From NCBI GenBank assembly GCA_038224055.1, contig JBBRGO010000219.1, positions 1-5,742 of the forward strand: a stretch of 5,742 nt of DNA, read 5' to 3'. Made by a program: the position numbers and the translations under genes. The stretch comes from JBDSSS01 sp038224055 (GTDB taxonomy: Bacteria; Actinomycetota; Actinomycetes; Actinomycetales; Dermatophilaceae). Positions 1 through 5,465 of this stretch are shown here, piece by piece. The notes below the pieces were generated by a model. It saw nothing but the letters and a program-made list of their open reading frames with translations, did not search any database and was not told the origin of the DNA. The number at the start of each line of letters is the position of its first letter. Positions within the stretch are counted from its first letter, which is position 1.

Positions 1-324
1 ATCTTCGCCGTCGGCGAGACGATGTACTCCCCCATCCTCAACCCGCTCACCGCGCAGCTCGCCCCGCAGGGTCTCGTCGGGACCACGCTCGGCACCTTCG
101 GCGCGATCCAGACGACGTTCTCGGCGCTCGGCCCCCTCGTCGCCGGAGCCCTGCTCGGGGCCGGTCTCGCGGACGGCTTCCTCGGGCTGCACATCGCGAT
201 CAGCCTGCTCGCCCTGTATGCCGCCTGGCGCCTCCGCGGCGCGATGCGACGCCAGCGGGAGGACGCGCTGGCGAAGGCCACGACGGCCCCGCCGGTGCGC
301 AGCGAGGCCGCACTCACGGCGTGA
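1..324 (+). CDS. MFS transporter, C-terminal part (5' end outside window)
   Basis: The reading frame is open from base 1 to a TGA at 322-324, giving 107 visible residues. This is the end of a major facilitator superfamily permease in the cytoplasmic membrane. Residues 1-25 match the loop typical of late MFS helices: a short GET-containing segment, then proline-rich SPILNPL, then LAPQG. Two hydrophobic segments follow, at about residues 31-56 and 59-76, and are probably TM11 and TM12. A basic cytoplasmic tail (RLRGAMRRQR, 77-86) and an Ala-rich end come after. The in-frame ATG at 22 is internal, because the same frame is already open and family-like before it. The substrate cannot be told from this part; drug or metabolite efflux is common for this subtype. 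The gene converges on the aminotransferase gene, with a large hairpin between them. Confidence 0.85.
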   Translation: MFAVGETMYSPILNPLTAQLAPQGLVGTTLGTFGAIQTTFSALGPLVAGALLGAGLADGFLGLHIAISLLALYAAWRLRGAMRRQREDALAKATTAPPVRSEAALTA

Positions 325-336
325 CCCCCTCCTCAA

Positions 337-394
337 GTCGAGTGGGCACTTTCACCCGGCTTGGCTCCCGGGCGGGGGAAACTGCCCACTCGAC
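337..394. terminator. Long inverted repeat between convergent genes, probable bidirectional terminator
   Basis: Bases 337-348 (GTCGAGTGGGCA) are the exact reverse complement of 383-394. The pairing continues inward after one C/C mismatch: TTTC (350-353) with GAAA (378-381), one A/G mismatch, then CCCG (355-358) with CGGG (373-376). The arms are 22 bases with two mismatches, and the loop is 14 bases. The hairpin begins 12 bases after the MFS stop codon and 22 bases after the aminotransferase stop codon on the other strand, so it could end transcription from both sides. There is no T-run on either side, which is usual for high-GC actinobacteria. The near identity of the arms also fits a dispersed palindromic repeat. 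Confidence 0.65.
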
Positions 395-416
395 GGAAGC
401 GCGGGCGTTGGCGGGG

Positions 417-1637
417 TCAGCGCGCGGCGTTGAAGGCCTCGATGCGCGAGATCGCCTCGGCCACGGCGGTGGAGCCGGCCGCGAAGCTGAGCCGCACCGC
501 GCTCGCGCCGCGGCGGTCGTCGAAGTCGGCGCCGGGGGTGACCGCCACCCCGGCCTCCTCGAGGAGGGCCCGGGCGTATGCCGCCGAGCTGCCCCAGCGC
601 GCCAGCTGGCTGCCGAGGTCGGCCCAGTAGTAGAACGCGCCGTCGGCGGGGGCGGCCTCGCCCCAGCCGAGCCGGGAGGCGTTGTCCAGCAGCAGCTTCC
701 GGGTCCGGCCGAACTCCGCGACGGCCTCGTCGCACTCGCGGTAGGACTCCTCGGCGAAGGCGGCGACAGCGGCATACTGCGCAGGGGCGGGCGGGCACAG
801 CGCGACGTTGCCCGCGAGCGCGTCGACCGGTCGGGCGAGGTCCTCCGGCAGGAGCATCCAGCCGAGCCGCCACCCCGTCATCCCCCAGTACTTGCTGAAG
901 GACGAGACGATCACGGCCGACTCGTCGACCTCCCGGGCGCAGACGCCTCGCGGGTCGGCGGCGCCGGGGGGCGGGTAGGTGACCCCGTGGTAGATCTCGT
1001 CACTGACGAGACGGACCCCGTGCGCCGTGCACCAGTCGGCGATCGCCGTCAGCTCGGCACGGTCGACCATCGTCCCCGTCGGGTTCGCGGGCGAAGCGAG
1101 GACGAGACCGGCGAGCGGGCCCCGCGACTGGACCGCGTCGAGCAGCTCCGGAGTGGGCTGGAAACGGACCTCAGCACCGCAGTCGATCTCGACGACCTCG
1201 CAGCCGAGGGCCGCGAGGATGTTGCGGTAGGCCGGGTAGCCGGGCCTCGCAAGCGCCACCCGGTCGCCCGGGTCGAAGGCGGCGAGGAAGGCCAGCACGA
1301 AGCCACCGGAGGACCCCGTCGTGATCGCGATCCGGGCGGGGTCGACGTCGAGGTCGTACCAGCGTCGGTAGTGCGTCGCGAGCTCGCTGCGCAGCTCCCG
1401 GATGCCGAGGGCGGAGGTGTAGGTGAGGGCCCGACCGGACGCGTGGATGGCCGCCGCCGCCGCCGAGACGAGCGCGGGCGCACCGCCGGACGGCTCCCCC
1501 GCGCAGAGCGAGACGATGTCGCGGCCCTCGCCGCGGAGCACGGCGACCCGGTCGAGAACGTCCATCACCTCGAAGGGGGCCACCCGGGAGCGCGCGGACG
1601 GCGCGAGGGACACGGGGCGCGCGGGGGTATCGGTCAC
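417..1637 (-). CDS. Class I/II PLP-dependent aminotransferase
   Basis: This predicted cytoplasmic enzyme has 406 residues from the chosen start, a normal length for fold-type I aminotransferases. It would move an amino group between an amino acid and a 2-oxo acid using pyridoxal phosphate. Numbered from the GTG at 1637, the family marks are: the SLCAGEPSGG segment near 43-52, YTSALGIRELR at 73-83, the NPTGT motif with Asn185, SDEIYHG with Asp213 (pyridine nitrogen) and Tyr216, SSFSKYWGMTGWRLGW with Lys249 as the PLP Schiff-base lysine, and VRLSFA with Arg382 as the likely substrate-carboxylate arginine. All key residues are present. The GTG at 1655 is possible, but 1637 has a GGGGGAG ribosome site nine bases upstream and 1655 has none. 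The closest functional class is an aspartate, aromatic or methionine aminotransferase; the substrate is not decidable here. It is divergent from the hydrolase gene at 1692. Confidence 0.93.
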   Translation of the reverse strand: MTDTPARPVSLAPSARSRVAPFEVMDVLDRVAVLRGEGRDIVSLCAGEPSGGAPALVSAAAAAIHASGRALTYTSALGIRELRSELATHYRRWYDLDVDPARIAITTGSSGGFVLAFLAAFDPGDRVALARPGYPAYRNILAALGCEVVEIDCGAEVRFQPTPELLDAVQSRGPLAGLVLASPANPTGTMVDRAELTAIADWCTAHGVRLVSDEIYHGVTYPPPGAADPRGVCAREVDESAVIVSSFSKYWGMTGWRLGWMLLPEDLARPVDALAGNVALCPPAPAQYAAVAAFAEESYRECDEAVAEFGRTRKLLLDNASRLGWGEAAPADGAFYYWADLGSQLARWGSSAAYARALLEEAGVAVTPGADFDDRRGASAVRLSFAAGSTAVAEAISRIEAFNAAR

Positions 1638-1691
1638 CGGCCCAGTCTCCCCCACGCCCGGAACGGCGCTTCACGTGCCATCATCGCCGTC
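1638..1691. promoter_or_regulatory. Short divergent intergenic region
   Basis: Only 54 bases separate the two divergent starts (36 if the aminotransferase starts at 1655). The region holds the aminotransferase ribosome site and a CACGTG palindrome at 1672-1677. No TANNNT -10 box is visible at the right distance from either start, and no Shine-Dalgarno sequence precedes the hydrolase ATG. The promoters must therefore overlap this gap and the neighbouring coding ends. The palindrome could be an operator half-site, but six bases alone are weak evidence. Confidence 0.3.
1647..1653 (-). promoter_or_regulatory. Ribosome binding site deciding the aminotransferase start
   Basis: Read on the minus strand this is GGGGGAG, followed by nine bases and then GTG at 1637-1635. 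No purine-rich site precedes the upstream GTG at 1655, so the downstream start is preferred. The six extra residues encoded from 1655 (MGETGP) show no family similarity that I recognise. Confidence 0.5.
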
Positions 1692-2561
1692 ATGACCCTC
1701 GTCGACCTGCCCGATGGACGTCAGCTCGACCTCGCCGTCAGCGGCCCGGACTCGGGGACCCCGCTGCTCTACCACCACGGGACACCGGGCTCGGTCTCGG
1801 CGTTCCGGTCCTTCGAGCGTGCCGCCCACAGCCGTGGGCTGCGCCTCGTCACGTGGTCGCGGCCCGGCTACGGCTCCTCGACCCGCCGGCCCGGCCGCCG
1901 GGTCGTCGACGTCGTGGACGACGTCGAGGCCGTGCTCGATCACCTCGCCGCACCCCGGTGCGTCGTGGCCGGATGGTCAGGTGGCGGACCCCACACGCTG
2001 GCGACGGGGGCACGGCTCGCGAGTCGGGTCGCGGGCGTCCTGACGATCGCGGGCGTCGCCCCGCACGGCGCGGGTGACCTCGACTTCCTCGCGGGGATGG
2101 GTGAGGACAACCTCGAGGAGTTCGGGCTGGCCCTGCGCGGGGAGGCGGCCCTGCGCGGCTACCTCGAGGACGCGGCGCCGGGCCTGCGGGCGGCGGGACC
2201 TGCTGACATCATCGAGGAGATGCGCAGCCTGCTGCCGGACGTCGACCAGGCCCTCGTCACCGACGAGTTCGGCGAGGACCTCGCGGCCGCCTTCCACGAG
2301 GCCCTGCGGGTCGGGGTCGACGGCTGGCTCGACGACGACCTCGCCCTCTGCGAGCCGTGGGGCTTCGACGTCGCCGAGATCGCCGTGCCGACCTTCGTAT
2401 GGCAGGGATCCGTCGACCTCATGGTGCCCTTCGCGCACGGTGAGTGGCTGGCCTCCCACGTCCCCGGGGTCACCGCGCACCTGCTCCCGGGCGAGGGCCA
2501 CCTCTCCGTCCTCGTCGGCTCGGTCGACGCGATGTTCGACGAGCTCGCCGCCACCCTGTGA
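1692..2561 (+). CDS. Alpha/beta-hydrolase fold protein
   Basis: The product has 289 residues, the usual size of a single-domain alpha/beta hydrolase. The oxyanion-hole motif HHGTPGS lies at 28-34. The nucleophile elbow is GWSGG with Ser96, the acid is probably Asp242 in GSVDLMVP, and the catalytic histidine is His270 in GEGHLSVL. The triad order is normal. The region between about 125 and 225, rich in Asp, Glu and Ala, is the likely helical cap. No signal peptide is seen, so a cytoplasmic place is expected. The family covers esterases, epoxide or haloalkane hydrolases and peroxidases, so the substrate is open. ATG at 1692 is chosen because the protein begins there with the typical strand (LVDLPDGRQLDLAVSG) and no other in-frame start fits. 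It has no Shine-Dalgarno sequence, so translation may be leaderless. The gene converges on the SGNH gene 37 bases downstream; no convincing terminator hairpin lies in that gap. Confidence 0.92.
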   Translation: MTLVDLPDGRQLDLAVSGPDSGTPLLYHHGTPGSVSAFRSFERAAHSRGLRLVTWSRPGYGSSTRRPGRRVVDVVDDVEAVLDHLAAPRCVVAGWSGGGPHTLATGARLASRVAGVLTIAGVAPHGAGDLDFLAGMGEDNLEEFGLALRGEAALRGYLEDAAPGLRAAGPADIIEEMRSLLPDVDQALVTDEFGEDLAAAFHEALRVGVDGWLDDDLALCEPWGFDVAEIAVPTFVWQGSVDLMVPFAHGEWLASHVPGVTAHLLPGEGHLSVLVGSVDAMFDELAATL

Positions 2562-2598
2562 CCCCCGCGCTCACGGCGCCACCCCTGCCGCGGACCCG

Positions 2599-3567
2599 TC
2601 ACAGCAGGAGTGACAGGTCGAGCGACTCCACGAGACGGGTGACGGCCAGCACGCCCGCCTGGGTCAGCCGCGGGTGCCCCGCGAACCAGTGAACGTAGTC
2701 CGACGTGGGCTGGCGACCATCCGGCCCGTTGAAGGCGTGCCGGAGGTCGGCGCACACGAACCCGTGGGCTCGGGCGATGGCACAGTCCGCGGTCGCCCAG
2801 CGCTCGGTGATCTCGAGCGACCGCTCGAGCGCGAGCCGGACCCTCGGGGGCAGGGGCTCGGGACCGAGATCGGGGTGGCCGACGAGGTCGTTGAAGACCC
2901 CGAGGTCGACGAGTACGGCCGCGTGGTCGGCCACGAGTCGTTGGATGGTGCTGTAGAGCCGAACCAGGCGGCTCCGATAGCCGGCGACGAACGCATCGAC
3001 ACAGGCAGGCGTGACCCGGGTCAGGGCCTCGATGCCGTCCTTCGGCGGCGTCTTGCCGCCACCCGGGCACGGGGTGTCCAGCCACCCGTCCTGACTCTGC
3101 ATCCCGACCGACACGACGACGAGGTCGGCGGCCCCGACCACCTTCTCCCGCTCGTCGGACGTGAGCCCGAGCAGGACCCCGTCGACGTCGCCGCCCGAGA
3201 GCGAGAGGTTGTCGCGGACCACCGGCCGGCCGGTCCGGTCACCGAGGTCGCGGGCCAGGGCCTGCTCCACGCCGACGCACGGGGCGACCCTCCGCGGCGC
3301 AGCGGGCACGCAGTCGGGGACGGGGAGGGTGACCGAGTCGCCGACGACGACGATGCGGAGCGGGTCGGTCCGGGTCATCCGGGGCTCGGGGGTGGTCACC
3401 ACGCCCGGCGCCACCGCCGACAGGGGTCGAGCGCGCCCGACGACGCCGTCACAGGCACCCAGGACCGCACCCGACACGAGGGTCGCGAGCACGGCTCCCA
3501 CCACGGTCGGGACGAGGCCCCACGGCCGACGACCACATCTCTGCACCTGCACCTGCACCTGCACCAC
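2599..3567 (-). CDS. SGNH/GDSL-type hydrolase, probable lipoprotein
   Basis: From GTG at 3567 the product has 322 residues. The N-terminus is an Arg-containing n-region (QRCGRRPWG), then a hydrophobic stretch ending LGAC, which fits a lipobox with Cys39 as the lipidated residue; secretion and membrane anchoring are likely. The SGNH block I motif is VVVGDSVTLP with Ser78. Block II is probably LSLSGG near 122-126. The last block is DYVH (Asp290, His293), inside a segment following the HAFNGPDG stretch often found in actinobacterial members. The block III GxN position reads GMQ near residue 155, so the usual Asn seems replaced by Gln. Six cysteines after the lipobox suggest disulfides, as expected outside the cell. 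Such enzymes cleave esters of lipids or of acylated sugars; the substrate here is unknown. The frame is open further upstream, to 3729, but those starts overlap the divergent amidohydrolase gene and lack a ribosome site. Confidence 0.8.
   Translation of the reverse strand: MVQVQVQVQRCGRRPWGLVPTVVGAVLATLVSGAVLGACDGVVGRARPLSAVAPGVVTTPEPRMTRTDPLRIVVVGDSVTLPVPDCVPAAPRRVAPCVGVEQALARDLGDRTGRPVVRDNLSLSGGDVDGVLLGLTSDEREKVVGAADLVVVSVGMQSQDGWLDTPCPGGGKTPPKDGIEALTRVTPACVDAFVAGYRSRLVRLYSTIQRLVADHAAVLVDLGVFNDLVGHPDLGPEPLPPRVRLALERSLEITERWATADCAIARAHGFVCADLRHAFNGPDGRQPTSDYVHWFAGHPRLTQAGVLAVTRLVESLDLSLLL
3541..3564 (-). repeat. Four tandem hexamers at the start of the SGNH gene
   Basis: The plus strand carries four exact copies of CTGCAC. 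On the gene strand these are GTGCAG repeats encoding (VQ)4 directly after the proposed start codon. Each unit contains an in-frame GTG, so a change in copy number would keep the frame but alter the N-region length and the supply of start codons. The repeat lies before the signal peptide's hydrophobic core. Confidence 0.9.
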
Positions 3568-3573
3568 GGGCCA

Positions 3574-3579
3574 CCTCCC
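3574..3579 (-). promoter_or_regulatory. Ribosome binding site of the SGNH gene
   Basis: The minus strand reads GGGAGG, six bases, then GTG at 3567. A second GTG follows at once (3564-3562). This strong site sets the start far inside the longest open frame and leaves a typical signal peptide. Confidence 0.65.
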
Positions 3580-3599
3580 GGGGACTGCGGAACCCTTCC

Positions 3600-3605
3600 A
3601 CGGTA
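3600..3605 (-). promoter_or_regulatory. Possible -10 box for the SGNH gene
   Basis: The minus strand reads TACCGT, a TANNNT match. Transcription would start near 3593 and leave a leader of about 26 bases that includes the ribosome site. No clear -35 box is seen, so this is a weak call. Confidence 0.25.
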
Positions 3606-3648
3606 CTCGCGCGGAGGTCCCACGTCCCGCGGTTTTCGGCCGGCCAAC

Positions 3649-3660
3649 TAGGCTCCGACC
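3649..3660 (+). promoter_or_regulatory. Leaderless promoter (-10 box) of the amidohydrolase gene
   Basis: TAGGCT at 3649-3654 matches TANNNT and is followed by exactly six bases before ATG at 3661, so transcription should begin on or next to the start codon. No Shine-Dalgarno sequence is present. No good -35 box is visible, which is common for this promoter type in actinobacteria. Confidence 0.55.
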
Positions 3661-4890
3661 ATGTCGCGAACGCTCGACCTCGCCACGGCCCTCGCCCCCG
3701 ATCTCGTCGCGCTCCGGCGCCGGCTCCACCGGATCCCGGAGATCGGCCTCGACCTGCCGTTGACCCAGCAGGCCGTGCTCGACGCACTCGAGGGCCTCGA
3801 CCTCGAGATCACCCTCGGCCGGTCCCTCTCCTCCGTCGTCGCCGTGCTGCGGGGCACGGCTCCGGTGCCGGACGCGTCACGCAGCGTGCGGCCCGCCGTG
3901 CTGCTGCGCGGCGACATGGACGCCCTGCCGGTGACCGAGGAGGTCACGTCGGACCACCGCTCCACGCACGTCGGGGTGATGCACGCCTGCGGACACGACC
4001 TGCACATGGCCGCGCTCGTCGGCGCCGCGAGGGTGCTCCACGCGATGCGTGACGAGCTCGCCGGTGACGTCGTCTTCATGTTCCAGCCCGGCGAGGAGGG
4101 ACCGGGCGGGGCGGCGCCGATGATCGAGGAGGGCCTGCTCGAGGCGAGCGGAAACCGGGTCTGCGCGGCCTACACGCTGCACGTCTACTCGGCCGAGCAC
4201 CCGAAGGGCACCTGGTTCGGCCGGCCCGGCCCGCTCATGGCGGCGGCCGACGAGGCCGTTGTCCGCGTCGTCGGCCGCGGCGGCCACGGGGCCGCACCGC
4301 ACCGCACGCTCGACCCGATCCCGGTGGCCTGCGAGATGGTGCTCGCCCTGCACACGATGGTGACGCGCGGGTTCGACGTCTTCGACCCGGTCGTCGTGAC
4401 CGTCGGGCGCATCGCCGGCGGCACGAAGGAGAACATCATCCCGGACGACGCGGTCTTCGAGGCGACGATCCGCAGCCTGTCGCCGGAGTCCCGGCAGCAT
4501 GCGCACGACCGGATCACCCGACTCTGCACCGGCATCGCCGAGGCACACGGTCTGAAGGCAGAGGTCGGCTACCACTTCGGCTACCCCGTCACCCGCAACG
4601 ACGAGGCCGAGTTCGCCCGCGCCCAGGCCGTGGTGACCGACCTCTTCGGCGCCGACCGCTGGACCCCGATGGGCGAGCCCGAGCTCGGCTCGGAGGACAT
4701 GTCGTTCGTCCTCGACGAGGTTCCCGGCGCCTACCTCAACCTCAGTGCCTGTGCGCACGCCGACCCGGACGACGCCGACGACAACCACTCCCCGCGCGCG
4801 GAGTTCGACGACTCGGTGCTCGGCGACGCGGCCGCCTACCTCGCCGAGGTCGCGCTCCGCCGCCTCGCTACCGGTCCCGCCACCGACTGA
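3661..4890 (+). CDS. M20D-family metallo-amidohydrolase (hippurate or N-acyl amino acid hydrolase type)
   Basis: The product has 409 residues, the normal length for the M20D (AmiA/HipO/IAA-amino acid hydrolase) family. These enzymes use a bimetal centre to cut the amide bond of N-acyl amino acids. Motifs in order: RRRLHRIPEIG (19-29), LRGDMDALPV (82-91), MHACGHDLH (107-115), FQPGEEGPGG (141-150), LHV with His174, GRGGHGAAPHRTLDPI in the dimerisation or lid domain (205-220), TVGRIAGGTKENIIP (247-261), GSEDMSFVL (343-351), and NHSPRAEF near the end. The expected metal ligands Cys110, His112, Glu146, His174 and His376 and the catalytic Glu145 are all present, so the enzyme should be active. No signal peptide is seen, so it is cytoplasmic. 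The exact acyl group and amino acid cannot be told. Transcription looks leaderless and divergent from the SGNH gene. A strong hairpin follows the stop codon. Confidence 0.93.
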   Translation: MSRTLDLATALAPDLVALRRRLHRIPEIGLDLPLTQQAVLDALEGLDLEITLGRSLSSVVAVLRGTAPVPDASRSVRPAVLLRGDMDALPVTEEVTSDHRSTHVGVMHACGHDLHMAALVGAARVLHAMRDELAGDVVFMFQPGEEGPGGAAPMIEEGLLEASGNRVCAAYTLHVYSAEHPKGTWFGRPGPLMAAADEAVVRVVGRGGHGAAPHRTLDPIPVACEMVLALHTMVTRGFDVFDPVVVTVGRIAGGTKENIIPDDAVFEATIRSLSPESRQHAHDRITRLCTGIAEAHGLKAEVGYHFGYPVTRNDEAEFARAQAVVTDLFGADRWTPMGEPELGSEDMSFVLDEVPGAYLNLSACAHADPDDADDNHSPRAEFDDSVLGDAAAYLAEVALRRLATGPATD

Positions 4891-4892
4891 CG

Positions 4893-4913
4893 ACGGGGGA
4901 CGGGGGACGGGGG
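4893..4913 (+). repeat. Three tandem ACGGGGG heptamers after the amidohydrolase stop
   Basis: Three exact head-to-tail copies begin two bases after the stop codon, giving three G5 runs with two-base spacers. A fourth GGG occurs at 4924-4926 after a ten-base gap. The block could fold as a G-quadruplex, or it can supply the left arm of the hairpin at 4903-4923. Confidence 0.85.
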
Positions 4914-4923
4914 ACCCGTTCCC
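4903..4923 (+). terminator. GC-rich hairpin downstream of the amidohydrolase gene
   Basis: GGGGACGGG (4903-4911) pairs with CCCGTTCCC (4915-4923) over nine base pairs, one of them G-T, with a three-base loop GGA. It begins 12 bases after the stop codon. No T-run follows, so it is a probable but unproved actinobacterial-type terminator that would insulate the downstream DGPF-sigma unit. Confidence 0.5.
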
Positions 4924-4994
4924 GGGCTTGCGCGCCACCAGATCGACCGCTCGGCAGGACTGTCAGCACGTTTGCCAATACGTTCAGGTGTTGA

Positions 4995-5021
4995 TGTCGA
5001 AGACCCCGGCGGCCGTTCGAC
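4995..5021 (+). promoter_or_regulatory. Candidate ECF42-dependent promoter of the DGPF gene
   Basis: TGTCGA at 4995-5000 is followed by 17 bases and CGAC at 5018-5021. As I recall, published ECF42 target promoters in Streptomyces venezuelae carry TGTCGA at -35 and CG(A/T)C at -10, and the 17-base spacer is normal for ECF promoters. Transcription would start near 5028, giving a leader of about 40 bases. The palindrome ACGTACGT (5020-5027) covers the proposed start site. The rest of this 177-base gap (4924-4994) holds only a spaced ACGTT direct repeat (4968-4972 and 4980-4984) of unclear meaning. Confidence 0.6.
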
Positions 5022-5054
5022 GTACGTGCGAGAAGCAACTCCCCAGCAACCAGT

Positions 5055-5059
5055 AGGAG
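5055..5059 (+). promoter_or_regulatory. Ribosome binding site of the DGPF gene
   Basis: AGGAG is followed by eight bases and ATG at 5068. It rules out the longer in-frame TTG start at 4972, which would also place coding sequence over the candidate promoter. Confidence 0.75.
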
Positions 5060-5067
5060 TGATCAAC

Positions 5068-5442
5068 ATGCCGCGTTTCATGGGATTCGTGAGGATGGAA
5101 GAAGGCGTCGGCACGCCGCCGCAGGCGCTCTTCGACGCGATGGACGCCCACATCGGCGACCGGGCCGCCCAGGGTGTCTTCCTCGACGGCGGCGGCCTGT
5201 ACGGGACCGAGGACGCCGTGAACTTCGTGGTCCGCCAGGGCGAGGTCAGCCGTCACGATTGGCCGTACGCCGAGGCCAAAGAGGTCGTCGGTGGCTGGTC
5301 GATCCTGCAGTACGAGACCCGCGAGCAAGCCGTGGCCGATATGGAGAAGTTCGCCGAGCTGCACGCCACGCACTGGCCCGAGGTCACCGTGATCTCGACC
5401 CTGCGCCAGATCTCCACCGGCCCGGAGGCGCCCGGCCACTGA
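5068..5442 (+). CDS. YCII/DGPF-family protein, partner of the ECF sigma factor
   Basis: This is a 124-residue protein of the YCII-related superfamily, the small ferredoxin-like proteins often called DGPF proteins. The fold marks are the first strand MPRFMGFVRM, FLDGGGLYG (38-46), WPYAEAKEVVGGWSIL (65-80), and ELHATHWPEVTVISTLRQI near the end. The signature usually reads DGPFAEAKE; here it is DWPYAEAKE (64-72), so Gly is replaced by Trp and Phe by Tyr. The length and C-terminal segment are normal for the sigma-associated subfamily. The biochemical function of these proteins is not established; they are conserved next to ECF42 sigma genes and are reported to be targets of those sigma factors. 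The ECF gene starts 23 bases after the stop. The start is set by AGGAG at 5055. No membrane segment or signal peptide is seen. Confidence 0.88.
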   Translation: MPRFMGFVRMEEGVGTPPQALFDAMDAHIGDRAAQGVFLDGGGLYGTEDAVNFVVRQGEVSRHDWPYAEAKEVVGGWSILQYETREQAVADMEKFAELHATHWPEVTVISTLRQISTGPEAPGH

Positions 5443-5453
5443 CCGGGAATCAC

Positions 5454-5465
5454 TACGCTGGCGTC
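5454..5465 (+). promoter_or_regulatory. Possible leaderless promoter (-10 box) of the ECF sigma gene
   Basis: TACGCT at 5454-5459 matches TANNNT and lies exactly six bases before GTG at 5466, the same layout as before the amidohydrolase. No Shine-Dalgarno sequence precedes the GTG. If used, it would give the sigma gene its own basal transcript separate from the DGPF message. Confidence 0.4.

Noticed and set aside
321..2561. A 746-codon plus-strand open frame covering the antisense of the aminotransferase and running into the hydrolase
   Set aside because: The first part is antisense to a clear PLP enzyme and is Arg, Gly and Glu rich without any family marks. In very GC-rich DNA such shadow frames are common. 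Only the part from ATG 1692 is a real protein.
2598..2614. GTCAC and GTGAC inverted repeat at the end of the SGNH gene as a terminator
   Set aside because: Only five base pairs with a seven-base loop, lying mostly inside the coding end; too weak to call.
2674..3651. A 325-codon plus-strand open frame opposite the SGNH gene
   Set aside because: It is antisense to a gene with a lipobox and SGNH motifs. The composition is typical of an antisense frame, and the end runs through the hexamer repeat as LHLHLHLH.
3568..3729. Upstream extension of the SGNH gene to 3729
   Set aside because: It would overlap the start of the divergent amidohydrolase, lacks a ribosome site, and would bury the signal peptide more than 50 residues into the protein.
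3877..4938. A 353-codon minus-strand open frame opposite the amidohydrolase
   Set aside because: It is a GC-driven shadow of a gene with all M20D motifs; the translated sequence shows no domain and no ribosome site.
4972..5067. TTG-started N-terminal extension of the DGPF protein
   Set aside because: AGGAG before ATG 5068 is a clear ribosome site, the family begins at this Met, and the extension would cover the candidate ECF promoter.
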